Assembly: GCA_902373515.1 (NCBI GenBank)
Contig: CABKML010000013.1
Coordinates: 1-38,879 of the forward strand
DNA: 38,879 nt
From: an uncultured Eubacteriales bacterium
Lineage (GTDB): Bacteria > Bacillota > Clostridia > Saccharofermentanales > Fastidiosipilaceae
Direction: 5' to 3'
The notes under the pieces are model-generated. The model was not told the origin of the DNA, did not search any database, and was given only the letters and a program-made list of their open reading frames with translations. Shown here piece by piece: positions 20,301 through 28,723 of this stretch; position 1 is the stretch's first letter, and every line of letters begins with the position of its first letter. The translations under genes were made by a program, and so were the position numbers.

Positions 20301-21501
20301 AGGTGTTGTTTCCAGAATTTTACCGGAAGAAGATATGCCTTTCCTGGCAGACGGCAGAACGTTGGATATTGTGTTGAATCCTCTGGGCGTTCCTTCCCGT
20401 ATGAATATCGGTCAGTTGCTGGAAGTTCACTTGGGTCGGGCAGCTAAGATTTTAGGTTGGCATGTTGCTGTACCGTCTTTCGACTGCGCTAATGAAAAAG
20501 AAATTCAGGAAGCATTTGCGAAAGCCGGCATTGATCCGGACGGTAAAACAGTCCTTTATGACGGTCGTACAGGTAATCCTTTCGATAATCGTATTACTGT
20601 CGGTATCATGTATTATCTGAAATTGGCCCACTTGGTCGATGATAAAATTCATGCTCGTTCCACCGGTCCTTATTCACTGGTTACCAAGCAGCCTTTGGGC
20701 GGTAAAGCGCAATTCGGCGGTCAACGTTTCGGTGAGATGGAAGTTTGGGCTTTGCAGGCTTACGGTGCAGCTTATGCGTTGCGCGAGATTTTGACCTTCA
20801 AGTCGGATGATGTCAGCGGTCGTGAAAAGGCTTATCAGTCAATTGTCAAAGGTGAAAATATTACGGAAGCCGGTACACCTGAATCCTTCAAGGTTTTGGT
20901 GAAAGAATTGCAATCTATCGGTTTGGATATCAACATTAAAGCTACAACCGAAGACAGCGAAATGATTACAAACGGCGGTATGAGTAATATGTCCGACGAA
21001 GAAGCCGGTAAAGATTTGGCGACCAAGTTGGATGAAATTGCTAAACAGTCGGCGATTAAGCTCGATAATGAACAGCACGAAGAAAATGCGGACGAGGATG
21101 ATGCGAGCGAGAGCGACGATAACGACAATATAGGTCATGCACTCGACAGCTTGTATATGCAGAAAGTAATCAACAATATTCCGGTAATTACAGCCGAAGC
21201 CAACACTATGCAGGCTAACGGTTTTGCCGAATTGCAGTTGGAGCAGGAAAGAGCTTTGTTGAATAATATGAATCAGGATGAGAATGACGAGAACGGCGAA
21301 GCGGATGAACGCGGCAATCTTTATAAGATTAATCGCTATCAGCACTCTCACCTGGAGACGGATAAAACCTTGGCAGCAGAGACGGAACTTGAACGCAAAC
21401 GCCATATGGAAATGAATGAATCCTTGCAAAGCATGGTTAACAATGCTTTCAAGCATGAGGATTCGGACAAAGAACATACTGACGAGGCTGAGAAAAATTA
21501 A
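17368..21501 (+). CDS. rpoB: RNA polymerase subunit beta with acidic C-terminal extension
   Basis: 1377 residues, starting [18 protein letters not shown] after a good AAGGA site. Core motifs are clear: [11 protein letters not shown], the rifampicin-pocket region [20 protein letters not shown] then [55 protein letters not shown] (in two parts), and [20 protein letters not shown] near the end. The canonical sequence finishes at about residue 1198 ([20 protein letters not shown]). Residues 1199-1377 are an extra, mostly acidic, Asn/Glu/Asp-rich tail with some helical parts. rplJ-rplL, the usual upstream neighbours, are absent. rpoC follows by 14 bases. Confidence 0.98.
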   Translation: MVHPVKFGKTERMSYSRLKEVLDLPDLLEVQKNSYKWFTQEGLDEVLKDYSPIVDHSGDIELHFLSKEFDPSKPVHDTEQARECDANYAAPLRIKVRLVNKRSNTMKEQQIYIGDFPIMTDNGTFIINGAERVIISQLVRSPGAYFLETQDPKTGKTLYSSQIIPNRGSWLEYEMDANDVIYVRLDRARKFPLTVLLRSLGYGTNEELINLLGDDERVKATLAKDSCTNREEGLQELYRKLRPGEPISTEGAATLINQLLFDARRYDLARVGIYKLNKKLSLVGRLEGHKAAETIMSADGEIVVQEQETITAEKEKCIQNLGITEVSIYPVQKIGDTIVESDKAVKVVSNGRVDLPEYCKLYVDQRVLDLIDLDKCGINEQVLLSVLKEVIEKYVQETAELEEDDYAGRAEIFGHMLQREQSRLMPKHLTMEDIMASISYFMDLPFGVGTIDDIDHLGNRRVRSVGELLQNQMRVGFSRMERVARERMGSLPDIDSASPQQLVNARPISAAVKEFFGSSQLSQFLDQPNLLAELTHKRRLSALGPGGLSRDRANFEVRDVHSSHYGRICPIETPEGPNIGLINSLASYAKVNKYGFIETPYRIYDKEKGVVTNEVRYMTADEEDYYYVAQANEPIDENGKFMEKKVLVRYLDKFIEVEPERVDLMDVSPKQVVSVATSLIPFLSNDDANRALMGSNMQRQAVPLITTDAPIIGTGMEYRAAHDSGSCIIAKHAGTIDFVSGDEIRVRTDKNEIDKYKLIKYRRSNQNTCINQRPIVHYGEKVAAGDTLADGPATSNGELALGKNVLIGFMTWEGYNYEDAVLINERIVRDDVYTSIHIDEFECEARDTKLGPEEITREIPNVSDEAIKDLDENGIIRIGAEVTTGDILVGKVTPKGETELTAEERLYRAIFGEKVREVRDTSVRVPNGESGIVVDAKVFTRENNDEMKHGVNKMVRVYIAQKRKLSVGDKMAGRHGNKGVVSRILPEEDMPFLADGRTLDIVLNPLGVPSRMNIGQLLEVHLGRAAKILGWHVAVPSFDCANEKEIQEAFAKAGIDPDGKTVLYDGRTGNPFDNRITVGIMYYLKLAHLVDDKIHARSTGPYSLVTKQPLGGKAQFGGQRFGEMEVWALQAYGAAYALREILTFKSDDVSGREKAYQSIVKGENITEAGTPESFKVLVKELQSIGLDINIKATTEDSEMITNGGMSNMSDEEAGKDLATKLDEIAKQSAIKLDNEQHEENADEDDASESDDNDNIGHALDSLYMQKVINNIPVITAEANTMQANGFAELQLEQERALLNNMNQDENDENGEADERGNLYKINRYQHSHLETDKTLAAETELERKRHMEMNESLQSMVNNAFKHEDSDKEHTDEAEKN

Positions 21502-21515
21502 GAAAGGAATTAGCT

Positions 21516-24500
21516 ATGGCTACTGATCAAATATTTGAATCAATTTCCATTCAATTGGCTTCACCGGAGCGGATTTTGGAATGGTCTTGCGGCGAAGTTA
21601 CGAAGCCTGAAACGATTAACTATCGTACGTTGAAACCCGAGAGGGACGGTTTGTTCTGCGAGAGAATTTTCGGACCGGCGAAAGATAATGAATGTCATTG
21701 CGGTAAATACAAGAAAATTCGTTATCGCGGTATAGTTTGTGACCGTTGCGGCGTTGAAGTTACATCGAGTAAAGTCAGACGGGAACGTATGGGTCATATT
21801 AAATTGGCGACACCGGTTTCTCATATCTGGTATTTCCGCGGTATTCCTTCCCGTATGGGCTTAATTTTGGATATTACGCCCCGTAATTTGGAGCGAGTTC
21901 TCTATTTTGCGTCTTATATTGTTACCGATCCGGGTGAAACCGATTTGGCCTATAAGCAAATTCTTAATGACAATGAATACAACGAAGCTGTTAAGAAATA
22001 CGGTCGTAACGCTTTCAAAGCCGGAATGGGCGGCGAAGCGGTAAAGAAGCTTTTGCAGGATATTGATGTAAAAAAACTGCTGGTGGAACTGAAAGAACAA
22101 TTTAAGGATGCCGTAGGTCAGAAACGGGCGAAATTAATCAAACGTCTGCAAGTTGTAGAGTCGTTTATCGATTCCAACAATCGCCCCGAGTGGATGGTCT
22201 TGGATGTATTGCCGGTTTTGCCGCCGGATTTGAGACCGATGGTTCAGCTTGACGGCGGACGTTTCGCAACCTCCGATTTGAATGATTTATATCGCCGGGT
22301 TATCAACCGTAACAACCGTTTGAAGAAGCTGTTGAGCTTGGGTGCGCCGCAGATTATCGTGCGCAATGAAAAGCGGATGTTGCAGGAAGCTGTCGACGCT
22401 TTGATCGATAACGGTCGTCGCGGTCGGGCAGTTACCGGTGCCGGTAATCGGCCGTTGAAGAGTTTGTCCGATATTTTGAAGGGCAAGCAGGGCCGTTTCC
22501 GTCAGAACCTGTTAGGTAAACGTGTTGACTATTCCGGTCGTTCGGTTATCGTTGTCGGCCCGGAACTTAAGATGAATCAGTGCGGTTTGCCGAAAGAAAT
22601 GGCGATCGAGCTGTTCAAGCCTTTCGTTATGCGGGAGCTGGTCAAGCGTGGTTTGGCTTTGAATATTAAAACGGCTAAGAGATTGATCGAGCGGGCGAAT
22701 GACGATATTTGGAATATTTTGGAAGAAGTTATTCAGGATCACCCGGTATTGCTGAACCGTGCCCCGACATTGCACCGTTTGGGAATTCAGGCATATGAGC
22801 CGGTTTTGGTTGAAGGTAGAGCAATCAAGCTGCATCCGTTGAGCTGTACGCCGTTCAACGCGGACTTCGATGGTGACCAGATGGCTGTACACTTACCTTT
22901 AACTCCGGAAGCTCAGGCTGAAGCACGTTTCCTGATGCTGGCTGCCAACAACTTGTTGAAGCCGCAGGATGGTAAACCCGTTACAGTTCCTTCTCAGGAT
23001 ATGATTTTGGGTTGTTATTATTTAACAATGTTGAAACCGGGAGAAACGGGCGAAGGCAAATATTTCAGTTCGGTGGAAGAAGCGGAATTAGCTTATTTCC
23101 ATCACGATTTAGGTTTGCATTGCAAAATTAAAGTCAGAATTACGGCGGAAATTAATCGCAAGAAACATACGCAAATAGTTGAAACTACTTACGGCCGTTT
23201 GATTTTCAATGCGATTATTCCCCAGAATCTGGGCTTTGTCGATCGCAGCAAGCCGGAAAATTATTGCGTGCCGGAATGTGATTTCCTGGTAGATAAGGGC
23301 AAATTGAAACAGATTATCGACCGTTGTATTCGGAAGAACGGTTTGTCCATTGCCAGCCGGACATTGGATAAGATTAAGGCTTTGGGTTACAAGAATTCTA
23401 CTACTGCCGGTATATCTATCGGTATCTTCGACATGGATATTCCTGAAGTTAAGCAGAAATATTTGTCCGAGGCCGAGAAAAAAGTTGAATTTATTGCTCG
23501 CCAGTATCGCCGCGGTTTGCTGAATGAAGAAGGCAGACGGAATGCGACAATTAAAGTTTGGCGTGAAACTACGGATACGATTACTAAAGCTTTGGAAGAG
23601 AATCTGGATGAGTACAACCCGATTAACATGATGAGTAAATCAGGTGCGCGTGGTTCTATTTCTCAGATTAAGCAATTGGCCGGTATGCGCGGTAACATGG
23701 CGGATACTTCAGGTAGAACCATTGAAATTCCGATTAAGTCGAATCTGCGTGAAGGCATGAATGTTTTGGAATTCTTCATTTCTTCGCACGGCGCACGTAA
23801 AGCTTTGTCCGATACGGCTTTGAAAACCGCTGACTCAGGTTATCTGACCAGACGTCTGGTTGATGTTTCGCAGGATGTTATCGTGTCGGAAGAAGATTGC
23901 GGTACGAGTGACTGCTTTGAAGTTTCGGCAATTACAGCCGGTACCGACAATGAAGCCAAGCGTGTGCTCAAACCTTTGCGGGATCGCTTGAGCGGCCGTT
24001 ATTTAGGCAAGGATGTTCTGGATCCGAATACCGGTGAGGTATTAGCTTTCGCCAATACGCTGGTAAGTCCGGAATTGGCTGAGACTATTGAAAAGGCGGG
24101 CGTAACTTCCTGCTACATCAGAACGGTATTAACCTGTCATGCCAAACGCGGCATTTGTGCCCGTTGTTACGGTCTGGATTTGGCGGTCGCATCTTTGGTT
24201 TCTATCGGTGAAGCTGTCGGTATTGTTGCTGCTCAGGCCATCGGTGAACCCGGTACACAGTTGACAATGCGTACGTTCCATACCGGCGGTATCGCCAACT
24301 CCGGTGACGATATCACTCAAGGTTTGCCCCGTGTTGAAGAGTTGTTCGAAGCCCGCAAACCTAAGGGTCAGGCTATTATGTGCGAAATGAACGGTGTCGT
24401 TTCTATTCAGGATTCTGCCAACAAGCGGAAACGTGAAATTACGATTCGTTCCGAGGCGGGCGAAGAGATGGTGTATTCCGTTCCGTATGCCGCTTCCTTG

Positions 24501-25103
24501 TATGTCCATGACGGCAGTATCGTTAAACCGGGAGATTTGATCACCAAAGGTTCGATTAACCCGCATGATATCCTGAAAGTCGGCGGCATTCAGGCTGTAC
24601 AACGTTATATTATCGCTGAAGTTATTAAGGTTTATGAGAACAACGGTGTTGAAATCAACGATAAGCACGTAGAAATTATTGCACGTCAGATGATGCGTAT
24701 GGTGCGGATCGATGATCCGGGTGATACTAACTTGCCGACAGGTAATCTGGTCGATATTATGGATTTCGAAGAGGCCAATAATAAAGCGGCGGCTGAAGGC
24801 AAACGGGAAGCTGTCGGCCAAAGAGAGCTGTTGGGTATTACGAAAGCTTCTCTGGCAACTGAAAGCTGGTTGTCGGCTGCTTCCTTCCAGGAGACGACAA
24901 GAGTTTTGACGGATGCTGCGACCAAAGGCAAGAGCGATATGTTGAGAGGTTTGAAAGAGAACACGATTATCGGTACGTTAATTCCTGCCGGTACCGGTCT
25001 GAAACGTTATCGTCGCTTGGTCCCTGTCCCGGTAATTGAGGACAACCGTGCCATTTTGGAAGAGACTTTAGCTGATGTTAAGGCGCATGAGGATTCTTTA
25101 TAA
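21516..25103 (+). CDS. rpoC: RNA polymerase subunit beta-prime
   Basis: 1195 residues, a normal length for Bacillota. The N-terminal zinc site is [20 protein letters not shown]. The catalytic Mg2+ loop [15 protein letters not shown] is intact. The bridge helix and trigger loop regions are recognisable around [12 protein letters not shown] and [11 protein letters not shown] second zinc-binding set of cysteines appears at [24 protein letters not shown] precedes the ATG, and the 14-base gap from rpoB indicates a shared transcript, ended by the hairpin terminator at 25117-25152. Confidence 0.98.
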   Translation: MATDQIFESISIQLASPERILEWSCGEVTKPETINYRTLKPERDGLFCERIFGPAKDNECHCGKYKKIRYRGIVCDRCGVEVTSSKVRRERMGHIKLATPVSHIWYFRGIPSRMGLILDITPRNLERVLYFASYIVTDPGETDLAYKQILNDNEYNEAVKKYGRNAFKAGMGGEAVKKLLQDIDVKKLLVELKEQFKDAVGQKRAKLIKRLQVVESFIDSNNRPEWMVLDVLPVLPPDLRPMVQLDGGRFATSDLNDLYRRVINRNNRLKKLLSLGAPQIIVRNEKRMLQEAVDALIDNGRRGRAVTGAGNRPLKSLSDILKGKQGRFRQNLLGKRVDYSGRSVIVVGPELKMNQCGLPKEMAIELFKPFVMRELVKRGLALNIKTAKRLIERANDDIWNILEEVIQDHPVLLNRAPTLHRLGIQAYEPVLVEGRAIKLHPLSCTPFNADFDGDQMAVHLPLTPEAQAEARFLMLAANNLLKPQDGKPVTVPSQDMILGCYYLTMLKPGETGEGKYFSSVEEAELAYFHHDLGLHCKIKVRITAEINRKKHTQIVETTYGRLIFNAIIPQNLGFVDRSKPENYCVPECDFLVDKGKLKQIIDRCIRKNGLSIASRTLDKIKALGYKNSTTAGISIGIFDMDIPEVKQKYLSEAEKKVEFIARQYRRGLLNEEGRRNATIKVWRETTDTITKALEENLDEYNPINMMSKSGARGSISQIKQLAGMRGNMADTSGRTIEIPIKSNLREGMNVLEFFISSHGARKALSDTALKTADSGYLTRRLVDVSQDVIVSEEDCGTSDCFEVSAITAGTDNEAKRVLKPLRDRLSGRYLGKDVLDPNTGEVLAFANTLVSPELAETIEKAGVTSCYIRTVLTCHAKRGICARCYGLDLAVASLVSIGEAVGIVAAQAIGEPGTQLTMRTFHTGGIANSGDDITQGLPRVEELFEARKPKGQAIMCEMNGVVSIQDSANKRKREITIRSEAGEEMVYSVPYAASLYVHDGSIVKPGDLITKGSINPHDILKVGGIQAVQRYIIAEVIKVYENNGVEINDKHVEIIARQMMRMVRIDDPGDTNLPTGNLVDIMDFEEANNKAAAEGKREAVGQRELLGITKASLATESWLSAASFQETTRVLTDAATKGKSDMLRGLKENTIIGTLIPAGTGLKRYRRLVPVPVIEDNRAILEETLADVKAHEDSL

Positions 25104-25116
25104 GATGATAGTTATT

Positions 25117-25152
25117 AACAGAACTTGCCGACAAACGACAGGTTCTGTTTTT
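25117..25152 (+). terminator. Intrinsic terminator of rpoBC
   Basis: AACAGAAC (25117-25124) pairs with GTTCTGTT (25142-25149), then a run of five T ending at 25152. It lies 14 bases after the rpoC stop. Confidence 0.85.
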
Positions 25153-25158
25153 AATTTA

Positions 25159-25187
25159 TTGACACTTCTTGTCCATCTTAGTATTAT
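25159..25187 (+). promoter_or_regulatory. Strong promoter of the HPr/Crh-like gene
   Basis: TTGACA, 17-base spacer, TATTAT: nearly consensus sigma-A. It immediately follows the rpoBC terminator and gives a leader of about 15 bases containing AAGCGGAGG. Confidence 0.85.
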
Positions 25188-25208
25188 TGAGATAAGCGGA
25201 GGCTATTT

Positions 25209-25460
25209 ATGTTACAGAAAACAGTAAAATTCCATTGTCAGGCAAACGAACAGATGAAGTTGGTAGCTAATTTAATTCAAAAAGCCAGTAACTATCAGTC
25301 ACACATTAATTTGGAAACCAATGGACGCAAAGCTAATTGCAAGTCTTTACTGGGTATGATGTCTTTGGGTATGCAAGATGACTGCGAGATTACCATTACA
25401 TGCGATGGTCAGGATGAGCAGGATGCGATGCAAGAATTGGTCGTTTACTTGAGCAAATAA
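25209..25460 (+). CDS. HPr-family protein, Crh-like (Gln15, Ser46)
   Basis: 83 residues with the HPr fold signature: LIQKASNYQSHINLE, then GRKANCKSLLGMMSLGM and GQDEQDAMQELV. Aligned without gaps to HPr, the phospho-carrier His15 is Gln15 and Arg17 is Lys17, whereas the regulatory Ser46 (NCKSLLG) is kept. This is the pattern of Bacillus Crh, which cannot carry phosphate for PTS sugars but is phosphorylated on Ser46 by HPr kinase and then acts with CcpA. No HPr kinase or enzyme I gene lies here; the gene sits alone between rpoC and uvrC with its own strong promoter. A divergent HPr with another role is the alternative. Confidence 0.85.
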   Translation: MLQKTVKFHCQANEQMKLVANLIQKASNYQSHINLETNGRKANCKSLLGMMSLGMQDDCEITITCDGQDEQDAMQELVVYLSK

Positions 25461-25500
25461 GCGATTAAGCGGCAGAAATTAAGTTATTTATTTGTTATTT

Positions 25501-25553
25501 AGGCAACTTGAGCGGGCTGTGTATAGGCAGTCAATGCGTGAGTTGCTTAATTT
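25501..25553 (+). terminator. Weak hairpin after the HPr-like gene
   Basis: AGGCAACT (25501-25508) can pair with AGTTGCTT (25541-25548, one G-U), followed by an imperfect T-rich stretch. The loop is long (32 bases). It may be a weak terminator or part of the uvrC leader. Confidence 0.35.
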
Positions 25554-25586
25554 TATTTTGAAATGAACGTTGAGAGGCGAAATTCG

Positions 25587-27716
25587 ATGAAACGCAAGGA
25601 CTTTTTGCAACAAAAATTAAAATTGGTGCCGAAATTGCCCGGCGTTTATCTGATGCAGGATGAGCAGGGGAAGATTATTTATGTCGGCAAAGCGGTGAAA
25701 CTGCAGAACCGTTTGCAATGTTACTTCGGCAATAACAGTACGCAACCGTCTTTGAAAGTAGCTTTGATGATTGCTAAAATTCACGATTTTCAGTATGTGA
25801 TTTGTCAGAACGAACAGGAAGCTTTAATCCTGGAGTCCAACTTAATTAAACGGCATCGACCTTTTTATAATATTTTGTTGAAAGACGATCATGATTATCC
25901 TTATATTAAAGTGAGTCTGCAGGACAGCTGGCCGGAAGTGACGAAAGCTTATCGTATCGGCAAAGATAAAGCCAAAGGCGCTTTGTACTTCGGTCCTTAT
26001 ATGTATAGTCAATTGAGTAAGGCGTTGAAGTCTTTGGAGCAGATTTTTCCGCTGCACAGTTGTAACCCGGCCAAAATTCGCACAAATGTTCCCTGCTTAA
26101 ATTATCAGTTGGGCAAATGTATCGGAACTTGCTGCAACAGAGCGACAGCAGCCGATTATCGGGAAATAATTAAAGAAGTCTGCAACTATTTGCGCGGCGA
26201 TACGCAAAAATTGGAAGAGTATCTGCGAGCCAAAATGGCGGCAGCAGCCGACGCCGAACAATTTGAACAGGCAGCGTTCTGGCGGGATCGGCTGTTAAAT
26301 TTACAGGCTTTGCACCAAACACAACGAATAGTGACGCAAAAAGCGGTGGATGCGGATGTTTTGGCTGTTTGTCGGCAGGATTTTATGTACTGTCTGCAAA
26401 AATTGGAAATTCGTGCCGGTAAAATTATCGGTACCTGCAGTTTCTTCTTTGAAACGGAAGACCTACTTTACAGTCTTTACGGTCTGGGAAGCGAAGATTT
26501 ACCGGCTAACTTAAAAGGCCCGCTGCCGGCGAAGCCGGAGAAGCCGGAGAAGCCGGCGGACAGGGATAAAACGGTGGAATTGAGTGCTGACAGTTTGTTA
26601 ATTGAGAATTTGTTGGAAATGTTTTTGGCCCAACATTATGCGGATTTACATAATTTACCGGCCTCTATTATCTTGGCTAATTCTTTGCCGGCGGCAGCGC
26701 TTGCCCATTTGAATGCGGCGGCAGAAAGCTTGGTCGGCAGTCATTGTACTTTCACCGTGCCGCAGAGAGGGGAAAAATATGAGTGGGGCAAGATGGCTGC
26801 TAATAATGCCGGAGAAGCTTTAGCCAAAAAAATGCTGTTGCTGGGCAGTGCCGCGGCTAATGTGAAGGGCGCTTTGACGACGTTGATGCAGTTGAACGGC
26901 ATGCCCAACTTGCCGCATCGGATAGAAGCTTATGATGTTGCGAATTTCGGCAATGATGATTTATGTGCAGCGATGGTCTGCTTTATAGACGGGGTGTACA
27001 GTCCGAAAAATTCTTTATTATTCCGGTTGCGGGAACAAAAAGAGCAAAACGATTATTTGGCGATGAGTACGGTTTTATTGCGTCGCTTGCGCCACTTGCC
27101 CGGGGTGCAGGAAACCGGCAATTCACTTAATTTGCAGGCAGCGGAGCAAAGCTGGATTTGCGTGAAAGAGAATAAGTCGTCGTTAAATATCGTGCCGGAT
27201 TTGATTCTGCTCGATGGCGGCAAAGGGCATCGGCAGGCGGTTATGCAGGCGTTGGAAGAGCAATTACAGTGGTCGAAGCTGGTTGTCAGTCGCCGAATAT
27301 TTATCGGCGGCATGGTAAAAAACGATAAGCATGAAACGCGAGCGTTGTTGCAGGCGGACGGACAGGTGCATGAGCTGCAGGTCTTTCTGCCGCAAGAAGC
27401 AGCGGGAACTTCCGATTCCCATAAGGGAGAAACGATTAAAAGCGAGGTCAACTTATTACGTTTTCTTACCCGCATTCAAGATGAGGTGCATCGCTTAGCG
27501 AATAATTATTATCATAAATTACAGAAAAATCGTATCTTACATTATGAATTGGAAAACATCAAAGGTATCGGTGCTAAAAAGCGGCAACTATTATTGGCGC
27601 ATTTTAAGAGCATGGAGAAAATAAAAACCGCAACGCTTGCCGAATTGCAGGCAGTTAAAGGAATAAGTGAACAGGATGCACAACATATTTTTGAATATTT
27701 CCGCTTGCAAGCCTGA
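25587..27716 (+). CDS. uvrC: Excinuclease ABC subunit C
   Basis: 709 residues from ATG 25587, preceded by GAGAGG at 9 bases; an upstream in-frame ATG at 25563 lacks such a site. The N-terminal GIY-YIG nuclease domain has LPGVYLMQDEQGKIIYVGKA (3' incision). A UVR motif lies near AEQFEQAAFWRDRLL. The C-terminal RNase H-like domain keeps its key residues in EAYDVANFG, LILLDGGKGH and MVKNDKHETR (5' incision). Tandem helix-hairpin-helix motifs end the protein (LENIKGIGAKKRQLLLAHF). It is about 100 residues longer than usual; part is a Pro-Glu-Lys repeat near 26525-26560. It works with UvrA/UvrB, not in this window. Confidence 0.96.
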   Translation: MKRKDFLQQKLKLVPKLPGVYLMQDEQGKIIYVGKAVKLQNRLQCYFGNNSTQPSLKVALMIAKIHDFQYVICQNEQEALILESNLIKRHRPFYNILLKDDHDYPYIKVSLQDSWPEVTKAYRIGKDKAKGALYFGPYMYSQLSKALKSLEQIFPLHSCNPAKIRTNVPCLNYQLGKCIGTCCNRATAADYREIIKEVCNYLRGDTQKLEEYLRAKMAAAADAEQFEQAAFWRDRLLNLQALHQTQRIVTQKAVDADVLAVCRQDFMYCLQKLEIRAGKIIGTCSFFFETEDLLYSLYGLGSEDLPANLKGPLPAKPEKPEKPADRDKTVELSADSLLIENLLEMFLAQHYADLHNLPASIILANSLPAAALAHLNAAAESLVGSHCTFTVPQRGEKYEWGKMAANNAGEALAKKMLLLGSAAANVKGALTTLMQLNGMPNLPHRIEAYDVANFGNDDLCAAMVCFIDGVYSPKNSLLFRLREQKEQNDYLAMSTVLLRRLRHLPGVQETGNSLNLQAAEQSWICVKENKSSLNIVPDLILLDGGKGHRQAVMQALEEQLQWSKLVVSRRIFIGGMVKNDKHETRALLQADGQVHELQVFLPQEAAGTSDSHKGETIKSEVNLLRFLTRIQDEVHRLANNYYHKLQKNRILHYELENIKGIGAKKRQLLLAHFKSMEKIKTATLAELQAVKGISEQDAQHIFEYFRLQA

Positions 27717-27734
27717 GACGGGTGAGGTGCGCAG

Positions 27735-28595
27735 ATGATTTATGCTTTGAGCGATACCCATTTAAGCTTCAGCACTAATAAACCGATGGGCATTTTCGGT
27801 GAAATTTGGGAACATCATGCCGAAAAAATTGCCCATAACTGTGCCGCCGTGCTGCAGCCGACGGATATTTTGCTGTTACCCGGTGATTTATCCTGGGCGC
27901 TGAAATTGGCGGAAGCTCGCAAAGATTTAACTTTTCTGGATGCCTTGCCCGGCAGGAAAATTTTGTTACGGGGCAACCATGATTATTGGTGGTCAACTAG
28001 AACGAAAATGCAACGTTATTGTCGGGAATGGGGGCTGAAAACCTTGTTTTTTCTTGATAGAAACGCTTTTTTGCTGCGCCGGAATAAAACTGCCTCCGCT
28101 TACGAAATTTTGCACGCCGGACGCAATGAAACGGGCGAAAACGGCGGTAGGCAGGTAGACACACAGGCAATATGGCGGCAGGAGCCGAGTTTGCAGGAAC
28201 AGCCTGAATTTATCGGCATTGTCGGCACGAAAGGTTATCTCTTACCCTTTGAACAGCAGAATGAACATGACCGAATTTTAGCGGTACGGGAGTATGAGCG
28301 CCTTTTGTACAGTTTGCAGCAGCTGGAGGCTCTTTTGTTATTGAACGGTATCAAAAAAAGTGAAGTTAAGTTGCTCTGTCTGACACACTACCCGCCTTTG
28401 CTAAAAAATCGAGGTTCAAGTATTTACAGTTCTTTATATGAAAAATTGCAAGCGGAATATCAGACGGTACAGGCAGTTTACGGCCATTTGCACGGCTTGG
28501 GAATTAGAGAAGCCTTTGAGGGTCGGTATAATTCGGTTGATTATTATTTAGTTTCGGCGGACGCTCGTACTTTTTCGCCGCAAGCCTTGCTTTGA
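27735..28595 (+). CDS. Metallophosphoesterase
   Basis: 286 residues with the full calcineurin-like metal-binding set: ALSDTHLS (D and H), LLPGDLSWA (D), LLRGNHDYWW (N and H), LTHYPPLL (H) and VYGHLHGLG (two H). It is a predicted cytoplasmic phosphohydrolase; the substrate (protein, nucleotide or phosphodiester) cannot be told. Residues about 110-160 hold a less conserved insert rich in polar residues. The ATG follows GGTGAGGTG and the gene starts 18 bases after uvrC, so they are probably cotranscribed. Confidence 0.85.
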   Translation: MIYALSDTHLSFSTNKPMGIFGEIWEHHAEKIAHNCAAVLQPTDILLLPGDLSWALKLAEARKDLTFLDALPGRKILLRGNHDYWWSTRTKMQRYCREWGLKTLFFLDRNAFLLRRNKTASAYEILHAGRNETGENGGRQVDTQAIWRQEPSLQEQPEFIGIVGTKGYLLPFEQQNEHDRILAVREYERLLYSLQQLEALLLLNGIKKSEVKLLCLTHYPPLLKNRGSSIYSSLYEKLQAEYQTVQAVYGHLHGLGIREAFEGRYNSVDYYLVSADARTFSPQALL

Positions 28596-28605
28596 ATTAT
28601 CAATT

Positions 28606-28620
28606 TGTGCAAAATGCACA
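28606..28620. repeat. Short dyad upstream of the EF-G-like gene
   Basis: TGTGCA-AAA-TGCACA is a perfect dyad located 11 bases after the metallophosphoesterase stop and about 60 bases upstream of the TATAAT of the next gene. It has no T-run, so it is more like an operator than a terminator. Function unknown. Confidence 0.3.
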
Positions 28621-28652
28621 TAAAATGAGATATAAATTAGCCTAATTAGCAG

Positions 28653-28681
28653 TAGTTTAACCATAAAAGCTGCATTATAAT
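28653..28681 (+). promoter_or_regulatory. Candidate promoter of the EF-G-like gene
   Basis: TATAAT at 28676-28681 with a weak -35 (TAGTTT) 17 bases upstream. The leader to the ATG is about 35 bases and holds AAGGAGG. Confidence 0.45.
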
Positions 28682-28723
28682 GGATTTATATTCGGCGTTA
28701 AGAATTAAGGAGGATTTCGACAA

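Noticed and set aside
20839..21477. 212-codon minus-strand frame opposite the rpoB tail
   Set aside because: It could suggest that the rpoB extension is not real, but the plus frame is continuous with rpoB, ends just before a ribosome site and rpoC, and the minus frame has no ribosome site or recognisable domain.
26057..27475. Long minus-strand frames opposite uvrC
   Set aside because: Shadow frames of a well-identified gene; composition and lack of motifs do not support coding.
28604..28620. TTTGTGCAAAA-type words (also near 17210, 31670, 32130) as a dispersed repeat
   Set aside because: The copies differ, lie in AT-rich gaps and share only 7-8 bases, consistent with chance; one belongs to a terminator stem.
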